From JAAXHV01 sp965207165 (GTDB lineage: Bacteria > Pseudomonadota > Gammaproteobacteria > Eutrophobiales > Eutrophobiaceae): DNA of 64,000 bases. This document shows positions 17,146-26,269 of the stretch, one piece after another. The notes beneath the pieces are model-generated. The model ran no database searches. It worked only from the letters and a program-made list of their open reading frames with translations, and had not been told where the DNA came from. The DNA is taken from positions 4,463,524 through 4,527,523 of the forward strand of contig OZ242265.1 in the NCBI GenBank assembly GCA_965207165.1. The letters run 5' to 3'. The translations under genes and the position numbers were made by a program. The number at the start of each line of letters is the position of its first letter. The stretch's first letter is position 1.

Positions 17146-18693
17146 ATGCAGTTTTTTTGGAATAGTGGCGAAGAGGACTTAATTCGAGGTCTCGATATTA
17201 TGGGACTGAGACAACTTGACCAAAATCTTGAGCGCAACTGGGTTGCAGGAATAACAACCATCTCAAACCGAGCGCGATACCTATCATTGTTTACGTGGGT
17301 AATTGGAGCTTACTACAACCAGAAATTTTCTGGTGATCATACCGAAATAACAGTAGATTGGGACGAACTTAATTCTGTCATTGCACGTTTAGAATTTGTT
17401 TGTTTAGCAGCTACAGATTTAGCCGGAAGCTGGAAAGAAACCGGCCCTACTACTGGAATGATTGGGTTTAATACACATGCAGAAAAATTAGCAAAATTTC
17501 AAAATGACGGAAAAATTAAAATCCCTGAAGACGGGCAATCTGATATTTACGGTACCTATATAGAGCCGTGTCGACGATTTGGTTTGTTACAGACAACAAG
17601 TGATTCTCTGCCAACAATACCCCCGCGCGGAAAAGAGATCTTTCAGTTGCGTTCGAATATTTTGATACAGAACAAGCTTGCTGACTTAGTTCTTAATGGC
17701 GGCACTTTAACAACAAAATTAATTGACTCATATGGCATGTATTTCTCAATTAATGGTATGGGCTCGATTCCTGGAGAGAAAACCACACTCATCAAGGCTT
17801 TTGTTGAACCTTACTCAAAAGATGAAAGCGTACAGTCTCTGTATAACAAATTTCGACAGACTATTTTTTGGGCCTTGACTAACGTACAAAAGCACAATGA
17901 AGTCTATGCGGACGATATCATTCGACAAAATTATAAGCACAATTGCTATAAAGATTCGATTGATACACAGGTGGATTTAGCATGGTTTGACTATGAACTG
18001 CATCGTCGTGTCCATTTTTCACTCGAATCCTTCTTAAGCGCGCTCACTGAAACTTTGAACGAATTAGATGGCGCTAACATTAAAGAAGTAATACTTGAAT
18101 GGCAGAAGTCACCAGAATTAACTGAAAAACTTTCTTTAATGCTGGACACTGAAACCTTTAATTTCAATCAACCCTTTCAATTATACGCGGCCAGTATCAA
18201 CGATGAGCCTCTGCTCAAGGAGGGGGTGTGGCCGGGAATGGCACTGGATTTGCCTCCAAGCGCCCGAGCATTCTTTGCGTTGACCTTATTGGTCACCTGT
18301 TGGCATCAGACCAAAAAACTGAGGGAGACAAAACAACTTACAAACCACGACCACTATCTCGAGAAGGCATTTTCAATACTGACACTAAATCCAAATACTA
18401 AAATTAGCGACTTGCTCGAAAAAATCCTAATAAATGTTGTGATTGAACCCCATCTCGCTACCACACTAAGAAAAATGGAAGCTGGGCAAAAATGTTCACT
18501 AAGATTTTATCCTGAGGGCAAATCAATTCGACCAACAGGAACGCAAACCAGAGCCGGATTTAGCCAAAATAGGCTCGACAATGTGCTAGGCATGATGGCT
18601 GACTTAGGGTTATTGCTCAGAAATAACTCAGGTACACTTTCTATCACGGCCGATGGCAAAACGCTCCGCAAAAATTTAGGGAAAACAGAATGA
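17146..18693 (+). CDS. Uncharacterised 515-aa protein, first gene of a PLD-associated operon
   Basis: No named family recognised with confidence. The N-terminus (FFWNSGEEDLIRGLDIMGLRQLD, then TTISNRARYLSLFTWV at about 37-51) recalls the start of DUF6361-type proteins, which from memory also occur beside PLD-like genes in defence loci; this needs a profile search. The middle is mostly helical. The C-terminus (about 480-515, NVLGMMADLGLLLRNNSGTLSITADGKTL) looks like a winged-helix domain. Its stop overlaps the next start as ATGA, so the two proteins are probably made in fixed ratio and act together. Its codon use and AT-richness differ from the core genes. Confidence 0.6.
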   Translation: MQFFWNSGEEDLIRGLDIMGLRQLDQNLERNWVAGITTISNRARYLSLFTWVIGAYYNQKFSGDHTEITVDWDELNSVIARLEFVCLAATDLAGSWKETGPTTGMIGFNTHAEKLAKFQNDGKIKIPEDGQSDIYGTYIEPCRRFGLLQTTSDSLPTIPPRGKEIFQLRSNILIQNKLADLVLNGGTLTTKLIDSYGMYFSINGMGSIPGEKTTLIKAFVEPYSKDESVQSLYNKFRQTIFWALTNVQKHNEVYADDIIRQNYKHNCYKDSIDTQVDLAWFDYELHRRVHFSLESFLSALTETLNELDGANIKEVILEWQKSPELTEKLSLMLDTETFNFNQPFQLYAASINDEPLLKEGVWPGMALDLPPSARAFFALTLLVTCWHQTKKLRETKQLTNHDHYLEKAFSILTLNPNTKISDLLEKILINVVIEPHLATTLRKMEAGQKCSLRFYPEGKSIRPTGTQTRAGFSQNRLDNVLGMMADLGLLLRNNSGTLSITADGKTLRKNLGKTE

Positions 18694-21341
18694 GAGAGGA
18701 TATTCTTTCGCAAATATCGTCAATGAGAGAAGTCTCGCATGTAGTAATTCTTACGCACAACATTGATTTTGTATTTATCCAAACAGTTTTGTTGTCGGCC
18801 CTAAAAAAGTGCGGCAATCCGGGGCTTACTATATTTGCTGATGCTCACTGTGCTGAAGAAAGCTTCCAATTTCAATTTCCGTTGCTAACAAATCTGGGTA
18901 AGCGGTATCGAGTTATTCCAGTGGCAATGAAGAGCGGTTATAGGTTTCACCCCAAAGCCATACTTTTAACTTCCACAGACACTGCCACCCTATACATCGG
19001 TAGCGGAAATTTGACTTTTGGCGGCCTTAAAGAGAATGCAGAAATATGGACGACATACAACACATCTGATGAATTTACAGGTCCATTTTCGAGCTTTAGA
19101 AATTATATCTTCAAACTAACAGAGCGAGTACTTTTATCAGATAGTGTTGAACAGGATTTATTAGAAATATATGACGAACGCAATAACGCCTGGACCACAA
19201 AATTGGACTCACGAAGCGGATTAATCGGAAAGTTAGGTTCTTCGAAATCATTAATGAACCAGATGTCAGAAACTATTTCTGACAACGTAGTTAAGCAAAT
19301 AACGGTGTGTGCCCCTTTTTACGACCCAGACGGTAGCGCGCTTAGACACTTATCAGAGCTATATAACAACTCGCCAATAACCGTATTAATCCAATCACGC
19401 CGTTCCAACCTGCTTCAACAGACTGCCGATGTTTTGCCTTCAAACATAAAGCTTCAAAATATTAAATTTAAACTCAGCGAGCAAATAAATCGAGAACGAT
19501 TTATTCATGCAAAATTTTTTGCTTTTGAACATGAAAATAACATGTCTGTTTTTGCGGGCAGCGGCAATTGTTCAATTTCTGCGCTTTTAAAAAATGGCAC
19601 TGACGGAAATGCTGAACTCATGTCTTTCCAGACATTATCAAAACCCGACTTTCGAGAGAATTTTTTAGACGAATTTGAATATATCGACGAACCGCTTGTA
19701 TTGATTAATAAAGATAATTTTGATGATGAGCCTATTGCAACTCCGAAAGTCTGGCTTCTCGGCGCACGTCATGACATCAACACTATACGAATTGGCTATA
19801 AAGCGTCTAAGGGCGCGTTTATCGATAAGTGCTTCGCTGATGATACTAGCATAGAGTTTGAAATAGTGGGCAATAATGAGCTGATTGCTAAATTGTATGA
19901 CACCCCTAAGAGAGTAAAGATTGAAGCTTTGATTGATGATGTGCGGGCTGAATCAAATGTAATCTGGGTCGATGATGAATCTAAATTGCACGCATCTGTG
20001 CACGGTCGCACATTATTGGAAAAAATTTCATCTACTACAAAGAAGGTCTATTTCGGCGCAGAAGATTGGATGTTGTTTGTTGAGTTATTTGCGAAAGACC
20101 TCAATTATTCTACCGTTCGAGAACTAAAACGAAAATCTATGCATAGTGAAAAAGAAGATGAGGATGACTCAACTACAATACTTTCTCAAAATGACGTATT
20201 TCCTGCTGGATATGAGCGAATACCGAGTATTAAAGATGATGAATTTTCATATATAAGCGGAAGTAAATTTGACATATACAATTTGCTACTTTCAGCGTTT
20301 GGAGGACATTTTCAAGATTCAAATCAAATTCAAGAAGGCGAATTAATGGAGGAGGAGAAAGAAGATACTGTAGACAAGCCAGAAAAATTGCGGACTAAAC
20401 AAGACGCCCTTCCCACACTTAAACAAGCAATCAAAGAACATCAAAAAAAACGTATAACAAAATTAGTTGACACAATAGCAACTTCAATTACTGCTCCAGA
20501 GTTTTTAGAAATCAGAGATCCATACCGACTTGGAGTCGATTTACAGCTTGCGGGCTTATTGATACGAAAAGGGTATTCGCAAGACTGGCTGACTGCAGAG
20601 CAGTTTTTCGACATTACTCAGCGTATTTGGTCAGTGCTCTTTTATTCAATAAAAGGTAAGGAGAATAATGGCTGGTTAGAAAAAAGGTTGTCTCAATCTG
20701 GCGATAAAGATAAATTCATTCATTCAATGTCATCGCCTTATCTTGCTGCGATACTCTTTGCATGGGCGATGGCCGCACCGGTGAAAAAAGGCGACCTCCT
20801 CACTCAGCGCTTTGTTCTATCGCAAATTCTCGGCATGCAAAAAAATCCATGGCTATGGGGTCCATTGGCCGAAAAAGATGCTGCAATACACTTATTAAGA
20901 GTCCTACAAGACAGTCCTTGCGGCAATACTTCAGACATTAGCATTAAAGGGCTGCATGGGAAAATTCATAAATTAAGGTTGTTATGGACCCAGTATGCGT
21001 CAGCTTTTGCGTCGATGGAGGCCGCAATAAAGGAGAAAGGTTTTTCTGATTTAATGTGTGACATCAAAACCCATCCAGTCGAAACAGGTGACCTCCTGTG
21101 GCAAGGCCAGCGCGGCATATGTGTGGCGATTGACCCTTCTCAAAACTCTCAGGAAAGTATTAGAGTGGTGTGCCTGCAAGACCCAGAAGGAGAAACAAAT
21201 TTTCAAATTGACAGATTAGTGCCTATAAAGTACTTGATTAAGGACAAACTCTTATTAGACAGTTCCATTTTTACCAACAAGCAAAGAGTGCAGATGCTCT
21301 CGCTCATCGAATATCTTAGAAACATTAAGGACATTTTGTAG
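18690..21341 (+). CDS. Large phospholipase-D-superfamily protein (probable nuclease), island-encoded
   Basis: This 883-residue protein has two PLD active-site halves in its first third: HPK with GSGN (H87, K89, 104-107, then E118) and HAK with GSGN (H273, K275, 290-293, then E309). This is the H-x-K…G-S-x-N…E form seen in PLD nucleases and some phosphodiesterases. A central region (about 330-480) is followed by a very acidic stretch (about 490-595) and a helical C-terminal domain (about 600-883) with no recognised family. There is no signal peptide, so it is cytoplasmic. It is translationally coupled to the 515-aa gene. A role in anti-phage defence or DNA processing is inferred from domain and context. 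Confidence 0.65.
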   Translation: MREDILSQISSMREVSHVVILTHNIDFVFIQTVLLSALKKCGNPGLTIFADAHCAEESFQFQFPLLTNLGKRYRVIPVAMKSGYRFHPKAILLTSTDTATLYIGSGNLTFGGLKENAEIWTTYNTSDEFTGPFSSFRNYIFKLTERVLLSDSVEQDLLEIYDERNNAWTTKLDSRSGLIGKLGSSKSLMNQMSETISDNVVKQITVCAPFYDPDGSALRHLSELYNNSPITVLIQSRRSNLLQQTADVLPSNIKLQNIKFKLSEQINRERFIHAKFFAFEHENNMSVFAGSGNCSISALLKNGTDGNAELMSFQTLSKPDFRENFLDEFEYIDEPLVLINKDNFDDEPIATPKVWLLGARHDINTIRIGYKASKGAFIDKCFADDTSIEFEIVGNNELIAKLYDTPKRVKIEALIDDVRAESNVIWVDDESKLHASVHGRTLLEKISSTTKKVYFGAEDWMLFVELFAKDLNYSTVRELKRKSMHSEKEDEDDSTTILSQNDVFPAGYERIPSIKDDEFSYISGSKFDIYNLLLSAFGGHFQDSNQIQEGELMEEEKEDTVDKPEKLRTKQDALPTLKQAIKEHQKKRITKLVDTIATSITAPEFLEIRDPYRLGVDLQLAGLLIRKGYSQDWLTAEQFFDITQRIWSVLFYSIKGKENNGWLEKRLSQSGDKDKFIHSMSSPYLAAILFAWAMAAPVKKGDLLTQRFVLSQILGMQKNPWLWGPLAEKDAAIHLLRVLQDSPCGNTSDISIKGLHGKIHKLRLLWTQYASAFASMEAAIKEKGFSDLMCDIKTHPVETGDLLWQGQRGICVAIDPSQNSQESIRVVCLQDPEGETNFQIDRLVPIKYLIKDKLLLDSSIFTNKQRVQMLSLIEYLRNIKDIL

Positions 21342-21570
21342 CTTGCCTGTATTTTTTATAAAAATCAGGGAATTATATGCTAGAGCAGCCCTCTAAAATT
21401 GGACGGCCTGATAAGTAAATTGAGTAGTAGCACAGCGAGTTAATCAAGCTCAGGCCGCTTGATGGAGGGTTTGAAATGAACAGTACACCTCGTCCGGTCA
21501 GATTGTCAGGGCTTTGATGAAACCGTTTCCGATTATACCAGTCAAACCAACAGATTCGATATCTATTTTC
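21342..21570. other. Intergenic region with competing hairpins between PLD and RT genes
   Basis: Region between two convergent genes. CGGCCTGA (21404-21411) can pair with TCAGGCCG (21450-21457), or ATCAAGC (21443-21449) can pair with GCTTGAT (21457-21463). The two structures exclude each other. This could be a bidirectional terminator, a small RNA linked to the RT, or the end of a lost insertion sequence. Confidence 0.4.
21482..21570 (-). pseudogene. Possible transposase C-terminal remnant
   Basis: Minus-strand translation gives DWYNRKRFHQSPDNLTG, which resembles the C-terminal end of IS3-type integrase-core transposases (WYN..R.H.SL…TP). Only about 30 codons remain and they follow the RT stop directly in frame. 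No terminal repeats could be set, so the call is weak. Confidence 0.3.
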
Positions 21571-23058
21571 TTAAAGCTTACGAACACAATCTGAAATCAA
21601 TTGGTTCAAAGGACTGCCATTACCAAAGTATCCTAATAAGTGATTACGATTAGCTTTCTTGATTTTTCGAGATCCGACTGCCGAACTCCATGATAACCAA
21701 CCAGATGCTCCTGTTCTAAGTTCTTCTTCTCGAAGGTCTGGCATTCCAAATTTATTTACGGGAATTTCAAGAATTTTTGCCTTTGAAATTGATGTTGCCG
21801 CAGGATGTTCAAATAAACGTGCTAAGACATCCCCTACGTTAGTTTCTCTTAATAGATACTTTTCGCAAAGTTTAGCCAACCAAAACAATTGGTATTCAGA
21901 TACAGAAACAGAATCCTCCAAAAAATCAATAACGATTGATAAAAGAGAATTAACGTCCTCTACGTATTCGGAAAAATAGAAGATGTTTTTTATTAATGAG
22001 GGAAATCTTTGAAGGAGAACTGGTATATATTCTAACACATCTAGTGAATGGTCACGCATTACTGCTAATACCAGTTCAGCATCTTCCTCTTCAATATGTT
22101 CCCCCTTCAGCAAGTCGAGCAAATACTCAATAGCATCTTCATTTAATAAATCTTCATCATCCAAATCTAAATCAAAATCTTCTTCGGCGCCCGACCCAAA
22201 CAATATAGCTCCACGACGCATCAAGAGTTTAGATTTAATTTCATCAATTTCATTATTAATATCTAGTTCTTCGACTTCACCAATTAAAGTTTTAGATGCG
22301 TTAACGGATAAACCTTTTTCACCCAATAATCTTTGCAATTGGTGGAAGTCTTGTCTTAATACATCTTCCTTATTATCAAAAAGATATATATCGTCCATAA
22401 AACGGTAGGTTTGATTAGCGTTTAATCGATTTGATTCTTCTAGAAATCTTAAAAATTGGCTGCCAATTATTTTCGCGGGATAAATACCATGTGGAAGGCA
22501 ATCTACTGATCTACCAGAGTTAATTTGCCTTAAAAATTTACTCAAAAAATCAGTATCTTCAGTTGTTTTAGCGTAATTGCGAAAGAATGCAATCAAATCA
22601 TGATGGTATAAGGAGTTAAAGTATTGGGCAATATCGACTTTGACGCAGTACTTGTATTCTCGTAAATCATTGTTTACTGCTTTTCGAAAGCGTCTATAAC
22701 TTTTGGCGGGAGAAAGCATCTGACCCCGATTAAATCGATAACCATAGTTTCTTCTGCGAAAAGAAGTATTACGTTTAAAAACTGCACGATTACGATAAGT
22801 AATGTCGTAGAAAAAGAATTCAGCAATAGGGTCAAGTTTTAGTGTACGACGAAGATGATAGCCATGTTTTGCGCTATATGCTCTAACTTGAGGCAAAAAT
22901 TGCTGAGTTGAGTCTTTCTCATGTGTGATACATTCATAAATAAATTTACCAATGTCCTGGGCAGCATTTACGATCAATACTTTATTTGTGTCGAGTGGAA
23001 ATAATTGCCGAGGAAAATCTGCTTCGAAATACTTAATGGTATTTTCGTAGGTCGTCAT
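21571..23058 (-). CDS. Reverse transcriptase of the Abi/DRT (defence) type
   Basis: This 495-residue protein has RT motifs: catalytic Asp in KVDIAQYFNSLYHHD (D142), a GIYPAK…GSQFL segment (about 191-203), and the polymerase box as FMDD (220-223) instead of the YADD of group II introns and most retrons. After the palm/thumb comes an acidic stretch (about 290-310) and a long helical region to the C-terminus, like the alpha-repeat tail of Abi and DRT antiphage RTs. It has no maturase or endonuclease domain. It sits in the AT-rich island beside the PLD operon. The exact DRT class cannot be set without a tree. The 127 bases upstream of its start could hold an associated RNA, but none was recognised. 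Confidence 0.8.
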   Translation of the reverse strand: MTTYENTIKYFEADFPRQLFPLDTNKVLIVNAAQDIGKFIYECITHEKDSTQQFLPQVRAYSAKHGYHLRRTLKLDPIAEFFFYDITYRNRAVFKRNTSFRRRNYGYRFNRGQMLSPAKSYRRFRKAVNNDLREYKYCVKVDIAQYFNSLYHHDLIAFFRNYAKTTEDTDFLSKFLRQINSGRSVDCLPHGIYPAKIIGSQFLRFLEESNRLNANQTYRFMDDIYLFDNKEDVLRQDFHQLQRLLGEKGLSVNASKTLIGEVEELDINNEIDEIKSKLLMRRGAILFGSGAEEDFDLDLDDEDLLNEDAIEYLLDLLKGEHIEEEDAELVLAVMRDHSLDVLEYIPVLLQRFPSLIKNIFYFSEYVEDVNSLLSIVIDFLEDSVSVSEYQLFWLAKLCEKYLLRETNVGDVLARLFEHPAATSISKAKILEIPVNKFGMPDLREEELRTGASGWLSWSSAVGSRKIKKANRNHLLGYFGNGSPLNQLISDCVRKL

Positions 23059-23185
23059 TTGGAAAGTGAGATATTAAATTAAGTAATTTGTAGAATTGAG
23101 CCTCACCCCGGAACTAGATACCTGTAAATTCAAGATTTCCGGCTTTTGAGGTCCCTCCTGGTCAGGCACGCTGCCCAGTAAGAAA

Positions 23186-24007
23186 CTAAAGATCCCGCAA
23201 CAACTCATTCAAACTAACCTTCCCCCGCGTCTTCTCATCAACCTGCTTAACAATAACCGCACAATACAGACTATATTTTCCATCCTTCGACGGCAGGTTC
23301 CCGGATACCACCACCGATCCCGGCGGCACTTTACCGTAACTAATCTCCCCAGTATCCCGATTATAAATCCGGGTACTCTGCCCGATGTACACACCCATGG
23401 AAATCACCGACCCTTCACCAACCACAACACCTTCAACAACTTCAGAACGCGCCCCGATAAAACAATTGTCTTCTATGATGGTCGGGTTGGCCTGCAACGG
23501 TTCCAGCACCCCGCCCAGGCCGACGCCGCCGGACAGGTGTACGTTTTTGCCTACCTGGGCGCAGGAACCTACGGTGGCCCAGGTGTCCACCATGGTGCCC
23601 GAGTCCACGTAGGCGCCGATATTGACGTAGCTGGGCATGAGCACGACGTTGGGGGCCACGTAGCTGCCGTAGCGTGCCATTGCCGGCGGGACCACGCGCA
23701 TGCCACCAGCAGTAAAATCGTCCTGGCCGTAACCCGCGAACTTGGGTTCCACCTTGTCGTAATATCGGGTGCAGCCGTCTTCCATCACGCGGTTATCGTT
23801 CAATGCAAAAGACAGGAGCACGGCCTTTTTCAGCCACTGGTTGACCACCCATTCACCGTTTTGTTTCTCCGCCACCCGCAATTCGCCGCTGTCCAGTCCG
23901 GCTATGGCCTCGTTTACGGCATCTTTGAGTGAATCACCGGCGTTGTCGGCACTGATACTGCCGCGTTGTTCGAAAGCTTCGTTGATTATGTCTGCAAGAC
24001 TGCTCAT
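23186..24007 (-). CDS. dapD: 2,3,4,5-tetrahydropyridine-2,6-dicarboxylate N-succinyltransferase
   Basis: DapD transfers succinyl from succinyl-CoA to tetrahydrodipicolinate in the lysine and diaminopimelate pathway. The 273-residue length is normal. The left-handed beta-helix of hexapeptide repeats is visible in the middle (VNIGAYVDSGTMVDTWATVGSCAQVGKNVHLSGGVGIGG-type; here GVGLGGVLEPLQ), followed by DNCFIGARSEVVEGVVVGEGSVISMGVYIG. The first conserved GC-rich gene after the island, it is divergent from leuB. Confidence 0.95.
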   Translation of the reverse strand: MSSLADIINEAFEQRGSISADNAGDSLKDAVNEAIAGLDSGELRVAEKQNGEWVVNQWLKKAVLLSFALNDNRVMEDGCTRYYDKVEPKFAGYGQDDFTAGGMRVVPPAMARYGSYVAPNVVLMPSYVNIGAYVDSGTMVDTWATVGSCAQVGKNVHLSGGVGLGGVLEPLQANPTIIEDNCFIGARSEVVEGVVVGEGSVISMGVYIGQSTRIYNRDTGEISYGKVPPGSVVVSGNLPSKDGKYSLYCAVIVKQVDEKTRGKVSLNELLRDL

Positions 24008-24116
24008 TGACTGTCGGCTCCTGTCGTTTTGTTTATTTTGTACTTAAAATCAGCAACCCAACATTATGATACAATTCGCATATTTACTACAACAACGGCA
24101 GGCAAAAAAACTGGAG

Positions 24117-25196
24117 ATGGGTCAAAACGTATTGATAATGGCAGGTGACGGAATCGGCCCTGAGATCATGGCGGAGGCAGAGAAGGTCCTGGATTGCCTG
24201 TCCCGCGATTACGGGCTGGATATTACCCTGGACCGCGCCCTGGTGGGCGGTGCGGCATACGATGATTGCGGGACCCCGTTGCCGCAGGAATCCCTGCAGA
24301 AGGCACGGGCCTGTGACGCCGTCCTGTTCGGCGCCGTCGGCGGGCCGAAGTGGGACGGGCTGGCGCGCGAGCTACGCCCCGAACGCGGCGCGCTGTTGCC
24401 GTTGCGCGCGGAACTCGCCCTGTTTGCCAACCTGAGGCCGGCGCTCACCTACCCGCAACTGGTGGCTGCCTCGTCGCTCAAACCGGAACTGGTCAGCGGA
24501 CTGGATATCATGATCGTGCGTGAACTGACCGGGGGTATCTATTTCGCCGAACCCAGGGGTATCAGCACCGCAGAATCAGGCGAACGCGTAGGGATCAACA
24601 CGCTGCGCTACACGGAGACGGAGATCCGCCGCATCGCCCACGCGGCTTTCAGGGTCGCCATGCAGCGGGACAAACGGTTGTGTTCGGTGGACAAGGAGAA
24701 TGTGCTGGAGGCGACCGTGCTCTGGCGCGAGGTGGTGATGGAAGTAGCCGCCGGGTATCCTGAGGTCGAATTGCAGCATTTGCTGGTGGATAATGCCGCC
24801 ATGCAACTGGTGCGCATGCCGAAGCAGTTTGACGTGATAGTCACCACCAATATGTTCGGTGATATCCTGTCTGACCTCGCCTCCATGCTCAGCGGTTCCA
24901 TCGGCATGTTGCCCTCCGCTTCGCTTGACGAAAACGGCAAGGGACTGTACGAACCGATCCATGGGTCTGCGCCGGATATCACCGGCCGCGGCCTTGCCAA
25001 CCCGCTGGCCATGATATTGTCCACGGCAATGATGCTGCGCTATTCCCTGGGCCTGCCGGAACAGGCGGACAGGGTTGAGAATGCGGTGAAGTCTGTATTG
25101 AGCCAGGGTCTCAGGACCGCGGATATCCATACCCAGGGTACGGAAAAAGTGTCCACGTCGCAGATGGGAGATGCAGTAGTTAATGCGCTTCAGTAG
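24117..25196 (+). CDS. leuB: 3-isopropylmalate dehydrogenase
   Basis: LeuB oxidises and decarboxylates 3-isopropylmalate in leucine synthesis using NAD. The 359-residue form from ATG 24117 begins with the family start (NVLIMAGDGIGPEIM). It contains the substrate-binding RELTGGIYFAEPRG region and the dinucleotide-binding EPIHGSAPDI near the C-terminus. A 17-residue extension from ATG 24066 is unusual for the family and is rejected, though the ribosome-binding site for 24117 is poor. leuA, leuC and leuD are not in the window. The gene is followed 18 bases later by asd, the order found in Pseudomonas-type genomes. Confidence 0.93.
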   Translation: MGQNVLIMAGDGIGPEIMAEAEKVLDCLSRDYGLDITLDRALVGGAAYDDCGTPLPQESLQKARACDAVLFGAVGGPKWDGLARELRPERGALLPLRAELALFANLRPALTYPQLVAASSLKPELVSGLDIMIVRELTGGIYFAEPRGISTAESGERVGINTLRYTETEIRRIAHAAFRVAMQRDKRLCSVDKENVLEATVLWREVVMEVAAGYPEVELQHLLVDNAAMQLVRMPKQFDVIVTTNMFGDILSDLASMLSGSIGMLPSASLDENGKGLYEPIHGSAPDITGRGLANPLAMILSTAMMLRYSLGLPEQADRVENAVKSVLSQGLRTADIHTQGTEKVSTSQMGDAVVNALQ

Positions 25197-25214
25197 TTTT
25201 TAGCAATCAGTCAA

Positions 25215-26231
25215 ATGAGTAATAGAGTTAATATTGCAGTCGTAGGCGCGACCGGCGAGGTCGGCGGGACCATGTTGTCGATCCTGGCGCAACGGGATTT
25301 TCCGGTTGCGCAGATACATGCCGTGGCCAGTAGCCGCTCAGCGGGGAGCTGTGTCGAGTTCGGGGATGAAGAACTGGTGGTCAGGGACCTGGCGTCGTAC
25401 GATTTTTCCGGTATCGACATTGCCTTGTTCTCCCCCGGCGCGTCCGTTTCCGCGGTGCACGCGCCCCGGGCTGCGGCCGCAGGCGCGGTCGTAATCGATA
25501 ATACCTCGCAGTTCCGCTACGACGATGACATCCCCCTGGTTGTACCCGAGGTGAACCCGGACGCCATCTGGCAACACGTGAACCGGGGCATAATCGCGAA
25601 CCCGAACTGTTCGACCATCCAGATGGTCATGGCCCTGAAACCCGTTTACGACGCCGCCGGCATAGAGCGCGTCAATGTTGCCACCTACCAGGCGGTATCC
25701 GGCAAGGGCAAAAAAGCGATTGAGGAACTGGAACAGCAGACCATCGCCCTGTTCAACAGCAAACCCGCGTTGCCGACGGAGCATCCCAGGCAGATGGCGT
25801 TCAACGTCCTGCCGCAGATAGATGCGTTCCAGGACAACGGCTATACCAGGGAAGAGATGAAGATGGTCTGGGAGACGCAGAAGATACTGGGCGACGATGC
25901 GATCCGGGTGAACCCCACCTGCGTGCGCGTGCCCGTGTTTTACGGCCATTCGGAGGCCGTACACATCGAGACGAAAGAGAAGATCTCCGCCGGCGAGGCC
26001 AGATCCTTGCTGGATGGTTTTCCCGGAGTCGTTGTTATAGACGAGCAGGAGGACGGCGGATATCCCACTGCGGTAACGGAGGCGTCGGGCCATGACCCGG
26101 TGTACGTCGGTCGAATCCGGGAGGATATTTCCCATCCCAGGGGCATTAATTTCTGGGTGGTTTCCGACAATATACGCAAGGGAGCCGCCTTGAACAGTGT
26201 TCAAATTGCTGAATTTTTGCTAAAAGACTAA
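25215..26231 (+). CDS. asd: Aspartate-semialdehyde dehydrogenase
   Basis: Asd reduces aspartyl phosphate to aspartate semialdehyde, the branch point to lysine, methionine and threonine. The 338-residue protein has the NADP-binding start VAVVGATGEVGG-like (VNIAVVGATGEVGGTML), the catalytic Cys in NPNCSTIQMV (about residue 135), and a conserved GHSEAVHIETK segment. It lies between leuB and fimV, a typical gammaproteobacterial order. The stop is 38 bases before the fimV start. Confidence 0.95.
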   Translation: MSNRVNIAVVGATGEVGGTMLSILAQRDFPVAQIHAVASSRSAGSCVEFGDEELVVRDLASYDFSGIDIALFSPGASVSAVHAPRAAAAGAVVIDNTSQFRYDDDIPLVVPEVNPDAIWQHVNRGIIANPNCSTIQMVMALKPVYDAAGIERVNVATYQAVSGKGKKAIEELEQQTIALFNSKPALPTEHPRQMAFNVLPQIDAFQDNGYTREEMKMVWETQKILGDDAIRVNPTCVRVPVFYGHSEAVHIETKEKISAGEARSLLDGFPGVVVIDEQEDGGYPTAVTEASGHDPVYVGRIREDISHPRGINFWVVSDNIRKGAALNSVQIAEFLLKD

Positions 26232-26269
26232 TTTTGACTGCCGTACGGGTTGACCAGGGGGAAACCGGA

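Noticed and set aside
21571..23058. Group II intron or retron as origin of the reverse transcriptase
   Set aside because: No maturase or endonuclease domain, no YADD box, no intron domain V structure and no msr/msd-like inverted repeat were recognised.
24066..24116. Longer leuB start at 24066
   Set aside because: The extra 17 residues are not typical of LeuB, which normally starts directly before the NVLIMAGDGIGPE-type strand.
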